Source: Bolinopsis microptera (lineage: Eukaryota; Ctenophora; Tentaculata; Lobata; Bolinopsidae). From it: DNA of 53,223 nucleotides. The position numbers and the translations under genes are program-made. Of this stretch, positions 11,501 to 47,533 are shown in pieces. A model generated the notes under the pieces. That model saw only the letters and a program-made list of their open reading frames with translations. It had not been told where the DNA came from and ran no database searches. The stretch is taken from assembly GCF_026151205.1 (NCBI RefSeq), contig NC_087076.1, positions 16,837,919 through 16,891,141 of the forward strand, written 5' to 3'. The number at the start of each line of letters is the position of its first letter. Position 1 is the first letter of the stretch.

Positions 11501-12617
11501 TCCCAGTTGTGGCAACTGGTATTGTCTAAACGGCATATCCCCAGATTGGTAGATGGTTACCAGGGATTGCTGTTAAGGGATCTAGGAGTCGGTGAAGGGT
11601 CAGTAGGGGGGCGCGCGCTGCGCGTTGGTGTTTAAATTTAATCCACAGTTTATTGGAATATAAACTTCAATTTATAAAACGGCTGAAAGTTTCTAAAATA
11701 ACTGTCTAGTTTTTTTTTTCAAATATCGCGTTTCAAAGTTGGGCCTTTACACATACACGCTGACTTCAAGGACCCATAACTGTGGCCAGGGTCAATATTT
11801 TGATGAGTTGATGAGTTAAAGCATAAACATAATCTGGTAGATCTTACTCCCCTTTTTTCAGAAAACATCGTGAAATTGATTTTCATGATTGAACAAATTG
11901 GGACCCAAAATACTGGGAAAAACTTCAATAACTCAAAACGATTATTTTTATGTTTTAAGATTAACCCTTTTTATAAAACGCCGACGATATCTGAACGACC
12001 CCTAGCAGACTTTGCTACAGGTCGAAACACGACTATGTCAAGTCTGTTGGCGGTATTCAAACTTGGACCCCGCAATTTTCATTAGGTATTTTATAAGCCG
12101 CTTTAAATGGATGTGCCTTTAATGATCAATCTTGCTTATTTGTCTTGAACAAAATCACATTTAGGCAGAAATACAAGAATTTCGCTTAGTAAAAGGTTTG
12201 CCATGTTTGTTTAAAATCAAGACTCAGTACGATTGTCTCAAACAATGTTTGGCTTTTTGAGCAAGTACTTTTCCATGATTCATAATTTCATGACCTGTTT
12301 ACAAATGTTTAGAAATGTATATAAATATAAAATGATCAATGAATTATCTGTATTTGGACGCCAACATTATGGTTAAATTGAAGATTTATCCCATAATTCT
12401 GTAATGATCAGTGTGCAGTGATCGAATGATGTTGGTTGTTGACTAAGAAATCAGATTCGGTTGATCTACATTTCGATAATATGTAATCTCACAAGCTTGA
12501 AAACCAAGTAGATTCATGATGATTAGCTAGCGATATGAATAAGGTAACAATTTCACATTTTAATCTTTCAGCTCCGAATCCGATCAAGTGAGGGCTCTAT
12601 TACAGGAGGATTACTGA
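5519..12617 (+). CDS. Membrane histidine acid phosphatase, C-terminal half (lysosomal/prostatic acid phosphatase-like), five exons
   Basis: Exons 5519-5601, 6045-6256, 6380-6468, 11061-11169 and 12572-12617 join in frame to a TGA stop. The first two give LVLFSGHDTTLAAILTTLG: the HD pair is the proton-donor motif of branch-2 histidine acid phosphatases, and the PYAT...VELWE segment that follows is also typical. The fourth exon encodes a hydrophobic membrane span (MMFLLLCVTILLCLSS onward). A short cytosolic tail follows and contains LYPGS and a C-terminal LLQEDY; tyrosine and dileucine patterns of this kind sort proteins to lysosomes. Human lysosomal acid phosphatase has the same order: luminal enzyme, one span, short tail. 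The 5' half, with the catalytic RHGxR histidine, is not visible in the window. It may lie left of base 1, which would put the cyclase gene inside an intron, or this may be a partial copy. The 4.6-kb third intron contains a LINE. Confidence 0.85.
5902..6009 (+). repeat. Partial duplication of an intron/exon boundary
   Basis: The unit attcctcaagtaatctgatc (and following bases to 5930) recurs at 5961-5989, with a shorter piece at 5990-6009. Between the copies, 5931-5962 repeats the acceptor and first 23 bases of the real exon at 6045, with one difference that is synonymous (GAT for GAC). Confidence 0.85.
6970..11050 (+). mobile_element. Nearly full-length non-LTR retrotransposon (LINE, CR1/L2-like) in an acid phosphatase intron
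   Basis: The segment carries one long reading frame for an APE-type endonuclease and a reverse transcriptase (7228-10701) in the same orientation as the host gene. A near-identical direct repeat, ACTATAACAYCTAACACCT, occurs at about 6973 and 11031 and may be the target-site duplication, giving an element of about 4.0 kb. These borders are tentative because the repeat lies in a locally repetitive 'ctaacacct' stretch. A possible polyadenylation signal lies near 10880. No long terminal repeats are seen. The near-intact frame points to a fairly recent insertion. Confidence 0.75.
7228..10701 (+). pseudogene. LINE polyprotein: zinc finger, APE endonuclease and reverse transcriptase, one in-frame TAG
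   Basis: The frame has 1158 codons including the stop and is broken once, by TAG at codon 458 (8599-8601); the sequence after it stays in the same frame. Residues about 15-53 are a Cys/His-rich PHD-like finger. Residues about 130-365 are an APE-type endonuclease, with the MNIRSL start, NET, GNVYRSP, HGDFNLDLL and SDHLAIV motifs. The second part is a reverse transcriptase with FRPGRSCEHAL, DFSKAFDLVDHS, GVPQGSILGPLLF and the catalytic YADD. This single-frame layout with a PHD-like finger is typical of CR1/L2-group LINEs; the exact clade is an inference. The TAG falls between the endonuclease and the reverse transcriptase. It most likely inactivates the copy, but readthrough cannot be excluded. 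Confidence 0.9.
11226..12003. mobile_element. Short inverted-repeat element (MITE-like) in an acid phosphatase intron
   Basis: It starts AGGGGTCGTTCA (11226-11237) and ends TGAACGACCCCT (11992-12003), an exact 12-bp inverted repeat. The similarity continues inward more weakly ('ggcgacgttttttat' and 'ttataaaacgccgac'). The internal frames on both strands (for example 11719-11928 minus, 11870-12085 plus) show no domain. The target duplication is unclear (TAA on the left, TAG on the right). Confidence 0.55.
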
Positions 12618-13081
12618 TCAAGGAACTAAAACAACTAAACAAGCCTTCCGTCTCGTCTTTATACTTATCTTTTCAATGACTAATTATTATTACTAATTAT
12701 GAGCTTTTTATTCTTTTTGGACATCAGTATCAGACATTTGTGTTTCTACGTTTAGATTCGCTACTGATTTTTAAATATGTTTAATAATTCCCCGCTGTTT
12801 AGATGGTAATCACAGTTTTGATTATGACAGTTATTTCAACGTGATTATCATGATGCTTGTAAAGTTTATTATAAGAGCGAGCTTTTCAGAAAGCATGTTG
12901 TACCATATCTAATCATTTGATAGTCGATTATGTGTACAGTCAGTATTTTGAGTAATTTTATTTGAAAATTTATAATTATATGAATTTGGGCTGATTCATA
13001 AATATTTGTTTAATACCTTCTTGCTCTTATTCTGTCAGCAGAGATTTTCTCCAGACTTTTGTCTCATAGCGATCTGAGCTA
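12618..13081. other. 3' region of the acid phosphatase gene
   Basis: AT-rich, no coding potential; probably 3' UTR and spacer. A clear AATAAA is only seen further on, near 13293. Confidence 0.4.
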
Positions 13082-13118
13082 ATGTCTGAGACAGGTCAAA
13101 GAAGTGGGAGCCAAAGAG
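13082..13118 (+). CDS. Possible small first coding exon of DUSP12 (speculative)
   Basis: After an acceptor-like tract (ending tctgtcag at 13040) there is ATG followed by MSETGQRSGSQR and a donor-like gtatat at 13119. It ends in phase 1. The acceptor before the DUSP12 block (tttcag, 18097-18102) would continue in frame (GA ATT TCA ATG). If real, DUSP12 would gain 15 residues and a 5-kb intron. The phase agreement has a one-in-three chance of being accidental. Confidence 0.2.
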
Positions 13119-13387
13119 GTATATGATTCTGCTGTTACTTTATAAATGTAGTTTAGATATGTCTAGGTAATCATTTAATAATTGTAACCGTATGAAAGAT
13201 TTTAAGCTTTTGATTTCGGTATTTTTTCGAAGTAACTATATCGTGATGTTATAATGTTATTATGTATCACTAATACCGTAATCAGATTAAGTAATAAAAC
13301 ATAAAATGGGGAACTGAGTAACAACCCAGAGAATTCCAGATCTCCAAACATTATTTACTTACCTCTGTAGCAGCATAAGAATAGGAT

Positions 13388-13584
13388 CTTACCTTTCAAA
13401 AGTGGGTACGCTTGCTTATCGGGAAACGGGATTTTTAATTTAACGGGAATAATTTGAGAAATTGCATTTTTGAGAAAAATTCGGGATCCGCTCGAGCAAG
13501 CTTGAGAAAATTTGGGATCCGGTCTAAAAGGCTGGTGGGAAACTTTGGCTAGTACCGGGAAGAAAAATACTTTTGAAAGGTAAG
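13388..13584. mobile_element. 197-bp inverted-repeat element
   Basis: CTTACCTTTCAAAAGT (13388-13403) is repeated exactly, inverted, at 13569-13584. Inside, the motif gagaaaaTTYGGGATCCG occurs twice in direct orientation. The size and perfect 16-bp ends suggest a MITE. No clear target duplication. Confidence 0.6.
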
Positions 13585-13952
13585 CAAAAGAAATTTAACA
13601 GTGAATTTCGTACAGTTCGCTTTGCCTTGGTGTTTAATGTAAGGTATTAGGTATTGAAATAATAATATTGTAGCAACTATGAGTATGGTGTTTCAAGGCT
13701 TTGAACCAAAGAACCAGTTGTTTGCAGTTTGGACTGATTGCTAGTTCAAGCCTTAATTGGTTATGTGAAAAATTTATTTGTTGTACATTGTTTTACTGTA
13801 ATTATTGATTAAGCAATGAAAGAACTGTATTTTTGAATAATGGCAAACAGTTTTGAGAATGCCAACATACCGTTACATTCACAAATTAACATGTAACAAC
13901 CGAAACAAATAAAACTAAAAAGCAGATTCCAAGTATAATATAATTTACCTAT

Positions 13953-14818
13953 TAGTAGAGGCTCTTACGGGCAAAAAGACGAGTTCTCTGCTACGAGTTT
14001 AGAGACCTAACCGCTTATTGGACACAATAGTATGATGTCTAAGGATCGATAAAATGTTAAGAAGTATAAATTTGTCACGTGCTATACCAATGCGCGTTTT
14101 AAACTTTGACAGTCTATTACTCTAAGGCAAATAAAGTAATTATATTCATATTTTGTCAGCAATAAGATCACATTATTTTCTATTTGGTGTGAAAATATGA
14201 GCTAGAACGGACATAATCTCGCTGAGTTATAGCTGTTTGAAATTTATGATGAACGCGCGGGTGCCAATTGATAACAACTAAATACTTTTGCGCGTAGTGC
14301 GCGTCGAAAATTTGGCAAAAACGCTTGCGGAGTGACAATATTCAAACTTCGATAAAGTATATGAAGTGGGTACTTCTCGGAAAGGAAAAATTTAGGGTAA
14401 CACGATGTGACTATTTTTGGGTTGATTTAATACAACTGCAAAAAATTATTCAAACTTCAAGCAAAAAAGTCAAAATTTTTACCACTTTTTTGGGTTTTTA
14501 CCTGCACTAAAATAGAGGGATTTGTTTTATTTTTATACCAGCTTGTGCGGCTGTCTTTTAGCTACCTTCATGCAAATTTTGCCGACATGCCAACAAAATT
14601 AACTTGCTCAAATTATCAAAAAACATGCTTTTTTGGCCTATTTTTGGCCCCAAAATCGGTTTTTTGCAATTTTAACGGTGCTAACTCAGTCCAATCATTT
14701 TGAAACTACTTTTAATCGATTCTACGGTCAAAAATACGTCTAGTATGGTGTATCTGGGGTCCCTAGCGTATCGAGCAGACAATGCCTGAATGCCCGTAAG
14801 TGGTAAGAGCCTCTACTA
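13953..14818 (+). mobile_element. 866-bp MITE, copy 1
   Basis: The ends are TAGTAGAGGCTCTTACGGGC and its inverse GCC...GAGCCTCTACTA. The whole element recurs in opposite orientation at 46601-47462. In this copy the right end has a small internal duplication (gtaagtggtaag). No transposase is encoded; the frame at 14325-14510 has no domain. The ends and TA at the borders would suit a Tc1/mariner-like or similar superfamily, but that assignment is uncertain. Confidence 0.8.
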
Positions 14819-14931
14819 TATGCCATAAGCGCGCTAAGTTGCTTTGCTGTTTGCACAACTCTTCGACGATGCAATGGCTGAATGGCAATGTTAATTTAAA
14901 CAAATACTGGACGACCCTACGAAAATTATGT

Positions 14932-15069
14932 AAAAATAATCAAAATGACACTAGTACGGAAATTACACTGTAATTTCCATAATAGTGTCATTTTGATTAT
15001 TTTTTTTAAAATAAAATTTTCAACTTTTGCCTGTAATTTAATTACAGGCAAAGTTGAAAATTTTATTTT
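14932..15069. repeat. Two adjacent near-perfect palindromes
   Basis: Hairpin one (about 14932-15005) has arms of about 35 bases: aataatcaaaatgacacta...and its inverse, meeting at a tiny centre in 'attacactgtaatt'. Hairpin two (about 15008-15069) has arms of about 30 bases meeting at 'taatttaatta'. Each would fold almost completely on itself. They share no obvious sequence with each other. Confidence 0.85.
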
Positions 15070-15119
15070 GCGCAAATATTAATAAAGTAAGCGCATAGAA
15101 GCGACAAATCAAATTACAA

Positions 15120-16440
15120 ATTAACTAGTGAGTGGTGTATACGATTAAATTAACCATGGCTATTTTTATATAGACTGTCTACTGACCCGCAAGCGCTACT
15201 TCGGCGCGGCGCAGGAAGGCCAAGTAAGAAGTATCGCGCGCCGGGTTCAGGGTTAATATATATAATCCATTGACAACAACTCATTGTCACATCATGGCAC
15301 TTATGTGACATGTGTCCCACTCATGCTGTGCGCCGCGCGATTACTCAGCTAACCAGATCCCTCTCGCTTGTGAAACAAGCTTGTTACGCAGTATAGTACA
15401 CGTAAAACCGTAAGATGTCAGTCATGGCTATCATGTCAATGTGAAGCGCGCGGCGACGCGAAACAAGCGTTTATTAAATTGACTACTATAAACCAGAATT
15501 ATTATTTACTGGAACATAAAGTGTAAAGTTAAGGAAAGGATTTAATTGTAGCGCGATGCACTACTGGGTCGCGCGCGCTTATGCAGATCGGCGAGATGCG
15601 AAGGATTGACATTGTGAATCAAAGGATTTAATTGGAAGTACATTAATTTAATTGGAAACGCCATATCACTTCGACGCGCCACGCTAACTATCATTTTTAT
15701 TCTTTGCATCAAAAACATGACAATATACAAATATATAAATACAATTTTACTAGATATTATCAAATATTGCTATGCCAGCGTATCTGATACGATATTAGAA
15801 ACGGTAATTATCATTTAATTCACAGTATTTGTCATCCTGAAGATTAAACTGGCAAAAATGTAACCACAAAGCTGCGCTAGGTTGATATGCTACTGCATGC
15901 TGACAATGATTTGTAACATGTTTATAGTTTAGCAAATGCCTTATCAAGATACAAAATATAATTCCGCTATTTTGATAGCTTACATCCATCATTTTGTCTG
16001 ATTGTTCAATTGTGAAAATTTATCTTCTTGTAGCCACAATTAGTGCTTAGTTGTAATGGATATGAATAATAATTTTCATTAGACTTTTCATAACTGTCCG
16101 ATCAAACTTAACCCAACCACCAATTCATTCATCGTCCACCAACCATTATTGATGTTGCCTAGATCCCATGATGGCAAGCATCGAGGTCAAATTTGATAAA
16201 TTACACAACAATGCTACAGCAGCACAATTAAATTAACTAAGTTTTCATACCAATATGCAGATTTACAATCAAATATGATATATACTTTGATATTAAATAA
16301 GTTATTTTATGCCTTTTCAATACAGTTTTTTAGGTATATATTTGTCGTTTTCTGAGAAATTTTATTTTAGGACACAATAAACAAGCAAAGAAAATTTCAA
16401 TATTGTGCACACTTATTTCCACAAACAAGAACTACCAAGA
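15120..16440. other. Non-coding stretch with GC-rich repeat fragments
   Basis: Bases 15180-15470 contain CG-rich fragments (gcgcgccg, 'ccctctcgcttg', 'gaaacaagc') that resemble pieces at 47530-48110, so this is likely a fragment of the same repeat family. No gene recognised. Confidence 0.35.
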
Positions 16441-16493
16441 ATAATGTTAACAGTCATATGACTTGCGATATGGAATGAGAGCATACTCCTCAC

Positions 16494-16649
16494 CTCTTTT
16501 ATGTGATATTCGAACGAGAACGAGAATAAGGGTGAGTACTTGGAGATAGTGTTGAATGTGGAGAAGGCTACCTTCACCCCGGCTGTATTTCTCACATCTG
16601 GAGGAATGTCTAATTGAAAGCGGTTTGCCAACTGACTAGCGGACCTCAT
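16494..16649 (-). CDS. Orphan candidate exon, perhaps of an adhesion-GPCR GAIN-like domain
   Basis: The minus strand reads openly and ends at a good donor (GAG|gtgagg). The peptide includes IPPDVRNTAGVKVAFSTFNT and ISKYSPLFSF. The 'VKVAFSTFNTISKY' pattern resembles the GAIN-domain core of adhesion receptors ('VAFVLYNNLG'-like). No flanking exon was found on this strand, so it may be a stray fragment or chance. The acceptor is uncertain (16638 or upstream). Confidence 0.22.
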
Positions 16650-17108
16650 AGCCAGAAAGAGGAAGGAGAGATATTAATGGTAAGGCATGTGAGGATGAGG
16701 ATAAGATTCTTATTGCTCTACGTGAATACAAAGGAAAGAAGATGGATTACAAACATGATACTCGTCTATCAGAAGTCTCATAAAAGGTCTAATCCCTGCC
16801 CCTATGATAGAGTAGGTCATGTGTGTTTGAAAATTGTGTGTATATATTTGATTGTTTAAAGTTTAAAGATATTGGTAGTAATGGACCATTTCCGTTACCT
16901 ATGTATTGCCAATTGCAACACTTGATTTGATTGTTCTCTGCCAATTGCATTGCTTGATTTAATTGAATGTATATATTGCTTTTATCTGATATTTTGGCTG
17001 CCACCCTCTTTAAGACCTTGGTGCACCTTGGTCCTGAGGCCCCCGTGCCAAGAAGACAAGAGGTTCAAATGATCCCTTCTCTGTTTCCCAGTTCCCTATC
17101 TTGGTACA

Positions 17109-17286
17109 CAGTGGCGTAACAAATAGCCCCGCCGACCCCGCTGTGCAGGGGGCGCCATCTTAGGGGGTGCCTAATCATCTAATTTGTCCAATTATAGGGA
17201 GGGGTGCCAAAAGGGGAGGGGGTGCCAACATGGGACTGGGGGACACTTTTTCAGCGGGGGCACCAACAGGTAACGTTACGCCACTG
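17109..17286. mobile_element. 178-bp hAT-type MITE
   Basis: The ends are CAGTGGCGTAAC (17109-17120) and the exact inverse GTTACGCCACTG (17275-17286). They are flanked by TTGGTACA and TTGGTATG (6 of 8 identical). CAGTGGCG-type ends with 8-bp target duplications are typical of hAT elements. The body is a G-rich stretch with several 'ggggtgcc' repeats. Confidence 0.8.
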
Positions 17287-17514
17287 TTGGTATGTGTCTC
17301 CTTTCTCCTTTACATTTCTCCCACATAGTGCTAGAAGACTGACAGTAACAACTAACATTTGATGCATTATATGGAGAAGACACCCTTACATGAAAGAAAG
17401 TGCACTCAGATGATGCTGTCTTTGCTTTAGTCCGCTAGCAGATATATTGCCTGATTGGCACATAGCATCCCTTTTTGCAGGATAGAACATGAACGATGTC
17501 ATTCACCTCTCCAG

Positions 17515-17562
17515 AAATTCTTCTCTCCAGAAATTCTTCTCTCCAGAAATCCATTAAAGGGG
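17515..17562. repeat. Three copies of a 16-bp repeat
   Basis: The unit 'ctctccagaaattctt' is repeated about three times in tandem. Confidence 0.8.
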
Positions 17563-18110
17563 CCAGAAGGGTCCAGATTCGGCGGATCAGGGAGAAAAAA
17601 CAGGGGAGTAAGATCTACCAGATGCTCATGACCTTACCAAAAGTAGTGGTCCTTGCCAAAGTTATGGGTCCTTGAAGGACAGCGCGTATGTCTAATTCTA
17701 TTTTTAGAAGTTAAAAATCTATCTCCTGTATTTTTTATGGGATCGTCCTGGGACTTGGTAGACACAAACTGAAAATGCTGACAATTGAAACTTTCTGTCA
17801 TAGTGGATAAGGGGCTTGAATCAAAATTCTGGCCTGACAGATCTTCTCTTATTGTGTAGTACAAGTAATGGTTGTTTTCGGTAAATCAGGATTTCAAAAA
17901 TGATGCATACACAATATGTAAGGCCAGTTATGTTTCATTTGCTATTAAAATTGAATTCTCTCATTGCTATCATTATTATGATACAGCTGTGGAATGAGCT
18001 GCCCATCCTTTTTTAGCACAAGTGACAGCTGTGAACCTGGTCGTTAGTTTTAAATTGTTGGGTAATTGCTTTTGTCAAAATTGATAGTATTCATAATTTC
18101 AGGAATTTCA

Positions 18111-19019
18111 ATGCATGAAGTGCTACCACGAATTTTTGTTGGAGGTCTTCCTGATATAGAACCTGCTGAATTGGAAAAGAATGATATAAGAACAGTTCTG
18201 ACAGTCATGGATATAGATACCTTTACAAAAGGACCCAATATATCTTATCATTGGGTTCAAATGTTAGACATGCCTCAAGAGAATATAAAGAAGATGTTTC
18301 CTACCTTTATCAGAATCATCTCAGAATCCATCTTGCAAGGAAATATTTTGGTTCATTGTCAAGTAGGCATGTCTCGCAGTGTGACAGCAATAATCAGCTA
18401 CATGGTTGCCATTCTAGGATTCACTGTAGAGCAGTCTCTTAAATTTATTCGTGAAAGAAGGCCATGGGCCTGTCCAAATAATGGTTTCATGGATCAACTG
18501 TTAGAATTACAGAAAGATGTAACAAGCGGACGATGGAGTTGTGACGAATACCAAACAACAGCTGTATTTCATCACGAGTTAATCAAAGAGCAACAACAAT
18601 CCAATCTAACAGCTTATGCATCTGCTGAAGCTGCACTCCAAGAAAAGATCAAGGAAAAATTGATGTCTAGAGAATGTAACACAAATGTTCAACAGAAAGA
18701 AAGCTGTTACAAATGCAAGAAATGCCGAAAACTTTTGTTCGGTGACCAAGATCTTGAGGCACATCAAAAAGGGACTTCATTGTCTGCTGTCTATGGGGCA
18801 AAAGGTGTAGATGCCAACTTAAAGAGATGCACCTCTTTTTTCTTAAACCCAGATTTACCCTGGCTACCAAAACCTGAGGGAGTTGTTGGTGGTAAAATAA
18901 ACTGTGATAAGTGTGCTGCTAAAATAGGTAACTTTAGCTGGACAGCGACACAGTGTAGCTGTGGAATCTGGATAACACCAGCCTTTCAAGTACACAAATC
19001 AAAAGTAGATAAGGTATAG
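18111..19019 (+). CDS. DUSP12: Dual-specificity phosphatase 12 (YVH1 orthologue)
   Basis: 302 residues if it starts at the MHEVLPRIFVGG methionine. This start follows an acceptor (tttcag, 18097-18102), and human DUSP12-type domains begin just before 'IFVGG'. The N-terminal half is a dual-specificity phosphatase: general-acid Asp53 in MLDMP and the CX5R loop HCQVGMSRS with Cys83 and Arg89. The C-terminal half is the zinc-binding domain that marks the YVH1/DUSP12 family: CYKCKKC at 199-205, His218, Cys240 before the FFLNP segment, CDKC at 265-268, CSC at 282-284, then GIWITPAFQVHKSKVD. In other organisms this protein acts in late 60S ribosome maturation and stress signalling. The coding block has no intron, unusual beside its intron-rich neighbours. 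A longer start at 18066 is open but would read through the acceptor. AATAAA follows at about 19037. Confidence 0.93.
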   Translation: MHEVLPRIFVGGLPDIEPAELEKNDIRTVLTVMDIDTFTKGPNISYHWVQMLDMPQENIKKMFPTFIRIISESILQGNILVHCQVGMSRSVTAIISYMVAILGFTVEQSLKFIRERRPWACPNNGFMDQLLELQKDVTSGRWSCDEYQTTAVFHHELIKEQQQSNLTAYASAEAALQEKIKEKLMSRECNTNVQQKESCYKCKKCRKLLFGDQDLEAHQKGTSLSAVYGAKGVDANLKRCTSFFLNPDLPWLPKPEGVVGGKINCDKCAAKIGNFSWTATQCSCGIWITPAFQVHKSKVDKV

Positions 19020-19525
19020 CATGCGACAAATTTGTAATAAAAGCTTGCTTTTTTAATCATAGAGTTTTTATCTGTGTTATGTGATATAATCTGCAATTTG
19101 AAATTGAACTTTAAAAAGCTAAATATTGAAATATTTCAATCAATCAATTCATGATGCATAATTTTGCATAATTTTATTATACCCTCAAAATGTGACCAGT
19201 TATGTGTCTGTTAATATTAAAGTATCTGTGGTACAATAAAACACAAAAAGTGTAAACGAATGTGAAAATGAAAGCAACTTTTGTACAGGAACAGGCCTGC
19301 TCTTATTTATTTTGATTATTGGCTTTTAGCCAACGCATTTTAGGTTTTATGTCGAACCTTTCTTTAAAAATTTGTATCGTCTAAATTGCACCTCATAATG
19401 GCATGAGGCTTCAAATTTCCTCCCTAATCATTGCAAATGATTTTCAAGTCTCGTAATTTTAAAATTAGACACACGATCTTGAAAATTAGACTCATGAATT
19501 ATACTGTTTCTAAATTTAGGGTAGT

Positions 19526-45229
<25,704 letters not shown>

Positions 45230-46600
45230 GGGATTGTTTTGGGAACTTTCGGGACTTTTCTAGTTTCGTAAAATATTTGTGCTCTCGTTTTCGGAGAGTG
45301 TGAAGTGAGTTGTGTAATGTGTATGTTGTCAACCACTTCTTTGAATGGGAGGAAGAACTGTGAAAATGAGAATTTGTCTCTCGGGACGGATGGAATGTGT
45401 ATATTTTGATACATGCTGATTAAAGTATTTCAATTTGTATAATTTCAGTCTTCGTTTGATGAAAAACGGAGCAACGCGTGGATTTCTGCAGAAAATTATT
45501 TCAATTCTGCAATGATTTATGTTGAATCATAGACGTGTTACTGTTAGAGGATTTTCTATCTTAATAGGATTAGCTTAGGATTATGTTAAGTCGGAGAGGG
45601 ATATTTTTTAATATTGATGATTTGTGGGTTTCTTGGCTGTGGTAGATCTTCTTGGTTTTGTTATTTTATTATTGGATTGTATTGAAAAAGGGGACCTTCT
45701 TTCAAATGAGGTATCTAATAACACATTCTACGGGTGCTGAATAAGTTTTTTAGTTATCGAAAATTGTTTCCAATGGAACAGCCGCCTTCACGAGGAACTG
45801 TTTCCTAATTATTTGGTTTACGTGACGAGCATTTGACAAGGTAGTGTTAAAATGAGTTGCTAGTTCAAGTTGGTTGATGCTTGGTCATCTGTTAGCTCCT
45901 TTGACTTTGTTGCGATTGTTTTACATGTGTCTATAAGTAAGATATTTAACTTGTCTGGATTTGGGTTGATTAGACAGATTACGCTTATGGAGTTATGATG
46001 TATCATGTGTTTCTCGTTCACTGTTCAAGGAATCCCAAACATCTTTAATCTTGACGTAGCTAGTGGGGGTTAATGTAGTCCCTTTTTGCATGAATTTTGT
46101 CTAAAAAATATTCTTTCAGATCACTTACAATATGAATAACGCCAATATTTCACTTACGATTCGTCGCTCTCCTGTGAATGTATTTTAACCTCTAATGCCC
46201 TTGATCAATGATTGTGAAGCTCGAGATTATGTCATAATAACATTCTTCGAAAGATGAATGAAAATCGTGTTTTGATACTTTCTTGTAATGCTAACGTTAT
46301 ACTTTTGTTTATTTTGTCCACAAAAAAATGAGTATTCAGTATTTTACTACTACTTGTACAATATACTTGTTGCACAACGTCGCAGGGTCTACCGTGGCCA
46401 GTGACCACTTATGTTGTACGTGGCTCTGTTATTAACGGGTGATACTCGTAAAATATTTGTCCAAGACCGTCGAGTCCAACTCGGCGCGAGCGTTCTAAAT
46501 CACTGTACACTCGATCTTCGATATTTTTCCAAAAGGGCCACCGATAGTTGAAACCAACTTGGATCGATGTATTTTCGGACGCTAATTTCGAATCACCCCA
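45230..46600. other. 3' region of the USP gene, no further gene
   Basis: ATTAAA at 45419-45424 is a likely polyadenylation signal. The rest is AT-rich with no recognisable exon. Confidence 0.45.
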
Positions 46601-47462
46601 TAGTAGAGGCTCTTACGGGCATTGTCTGCTCGATACGTTAGGGACCCCAGATACACCTTACTAGACGTATTTTTGACCGTAGAATCGATTGAAAGTGGTT
46701 TCAAGATGATTGGACTGATTGTTCTGGGGTAAAATCGCAAAAAAACCGATTTTTGGGCCAAAAATAGGCCAAAAAACCATGTTTTTTGATATTTTGAGCA
46801 AGTTAATTTTGTTGGCATGTCGGCAAAACTTGCATAAAGATAGCTAAAAGACAGCCGCACAAGATTGTATAAAAATAAAACAAATCCCTCTATTTGTTCT
46901 GAGGTAAAAATCCAAAAAAGTGGTAAAAATTTTGACTTTTTTGCTTTAAGTTTGAATAATTTTTTGTAGTTGTATTAAATCAACCCAAAAATAGTCACAT
47001 CGTGTTTGCCTAAATTTTTCCTTTCCGAGAAGTACCCACTTCATATACTTAATCGAAGTTTGAATATTGTCACTCCGCAAGCGTTTTTGCCAAATTTTCG
47101 ACGCGCACTACGCGCAAAAGCATTTAGTTGTTATCAATTGGCACCCGCGCGTTCATCATAAATTTCAAACAGCTATAACTCAGCGAGATTATGTCCGTTC
47201 TAGCTCATATTTTCACACTAAATAGAAAATAATGTGATCTTATTGCTGACAAAATATGGATATAATTACTTTATTTGCCTTAGAGTAATAGACTGTCAAA
47301 GTTTAAAACGCGCATTGGTATAGCACGTGACTAATAAGGCCAAATTTATACTTCTTAACATATTATCGATCCTTAGACATCATACTATTGTGTCCAATTA
47401 GCGGTTAGGTCTCTAAACTCGTAGCAGAAAACACGTCTTTTTGCCCGTAAGAGCCTCTACTA
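46601..47462 (-). mobile_element. 862-bp MITE, copy 2, inverted relative to 13953-14818
   Basis: It starts TAGTAGAGGCTCTTACGGGC and ends with the exact inverse at 47462. Its body is the reverse complement of copy 1 with scattered substitutions and small indels. The minus frame 46582-46860 is not a gene. Confidence 0.85.
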
Positions 47463-47533
47463 CCAGGCCCCATGAAATAGAGTTAAAATGCTGCCCTTGC
47501 AAGATATTGGCGAAAAACTGTCTCGATCACGTG

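Noticed and set aside
46582-46860. 92-codon minus frame
   Set aside because: It is part of the MITE, and the matching region of the other copy is not open.
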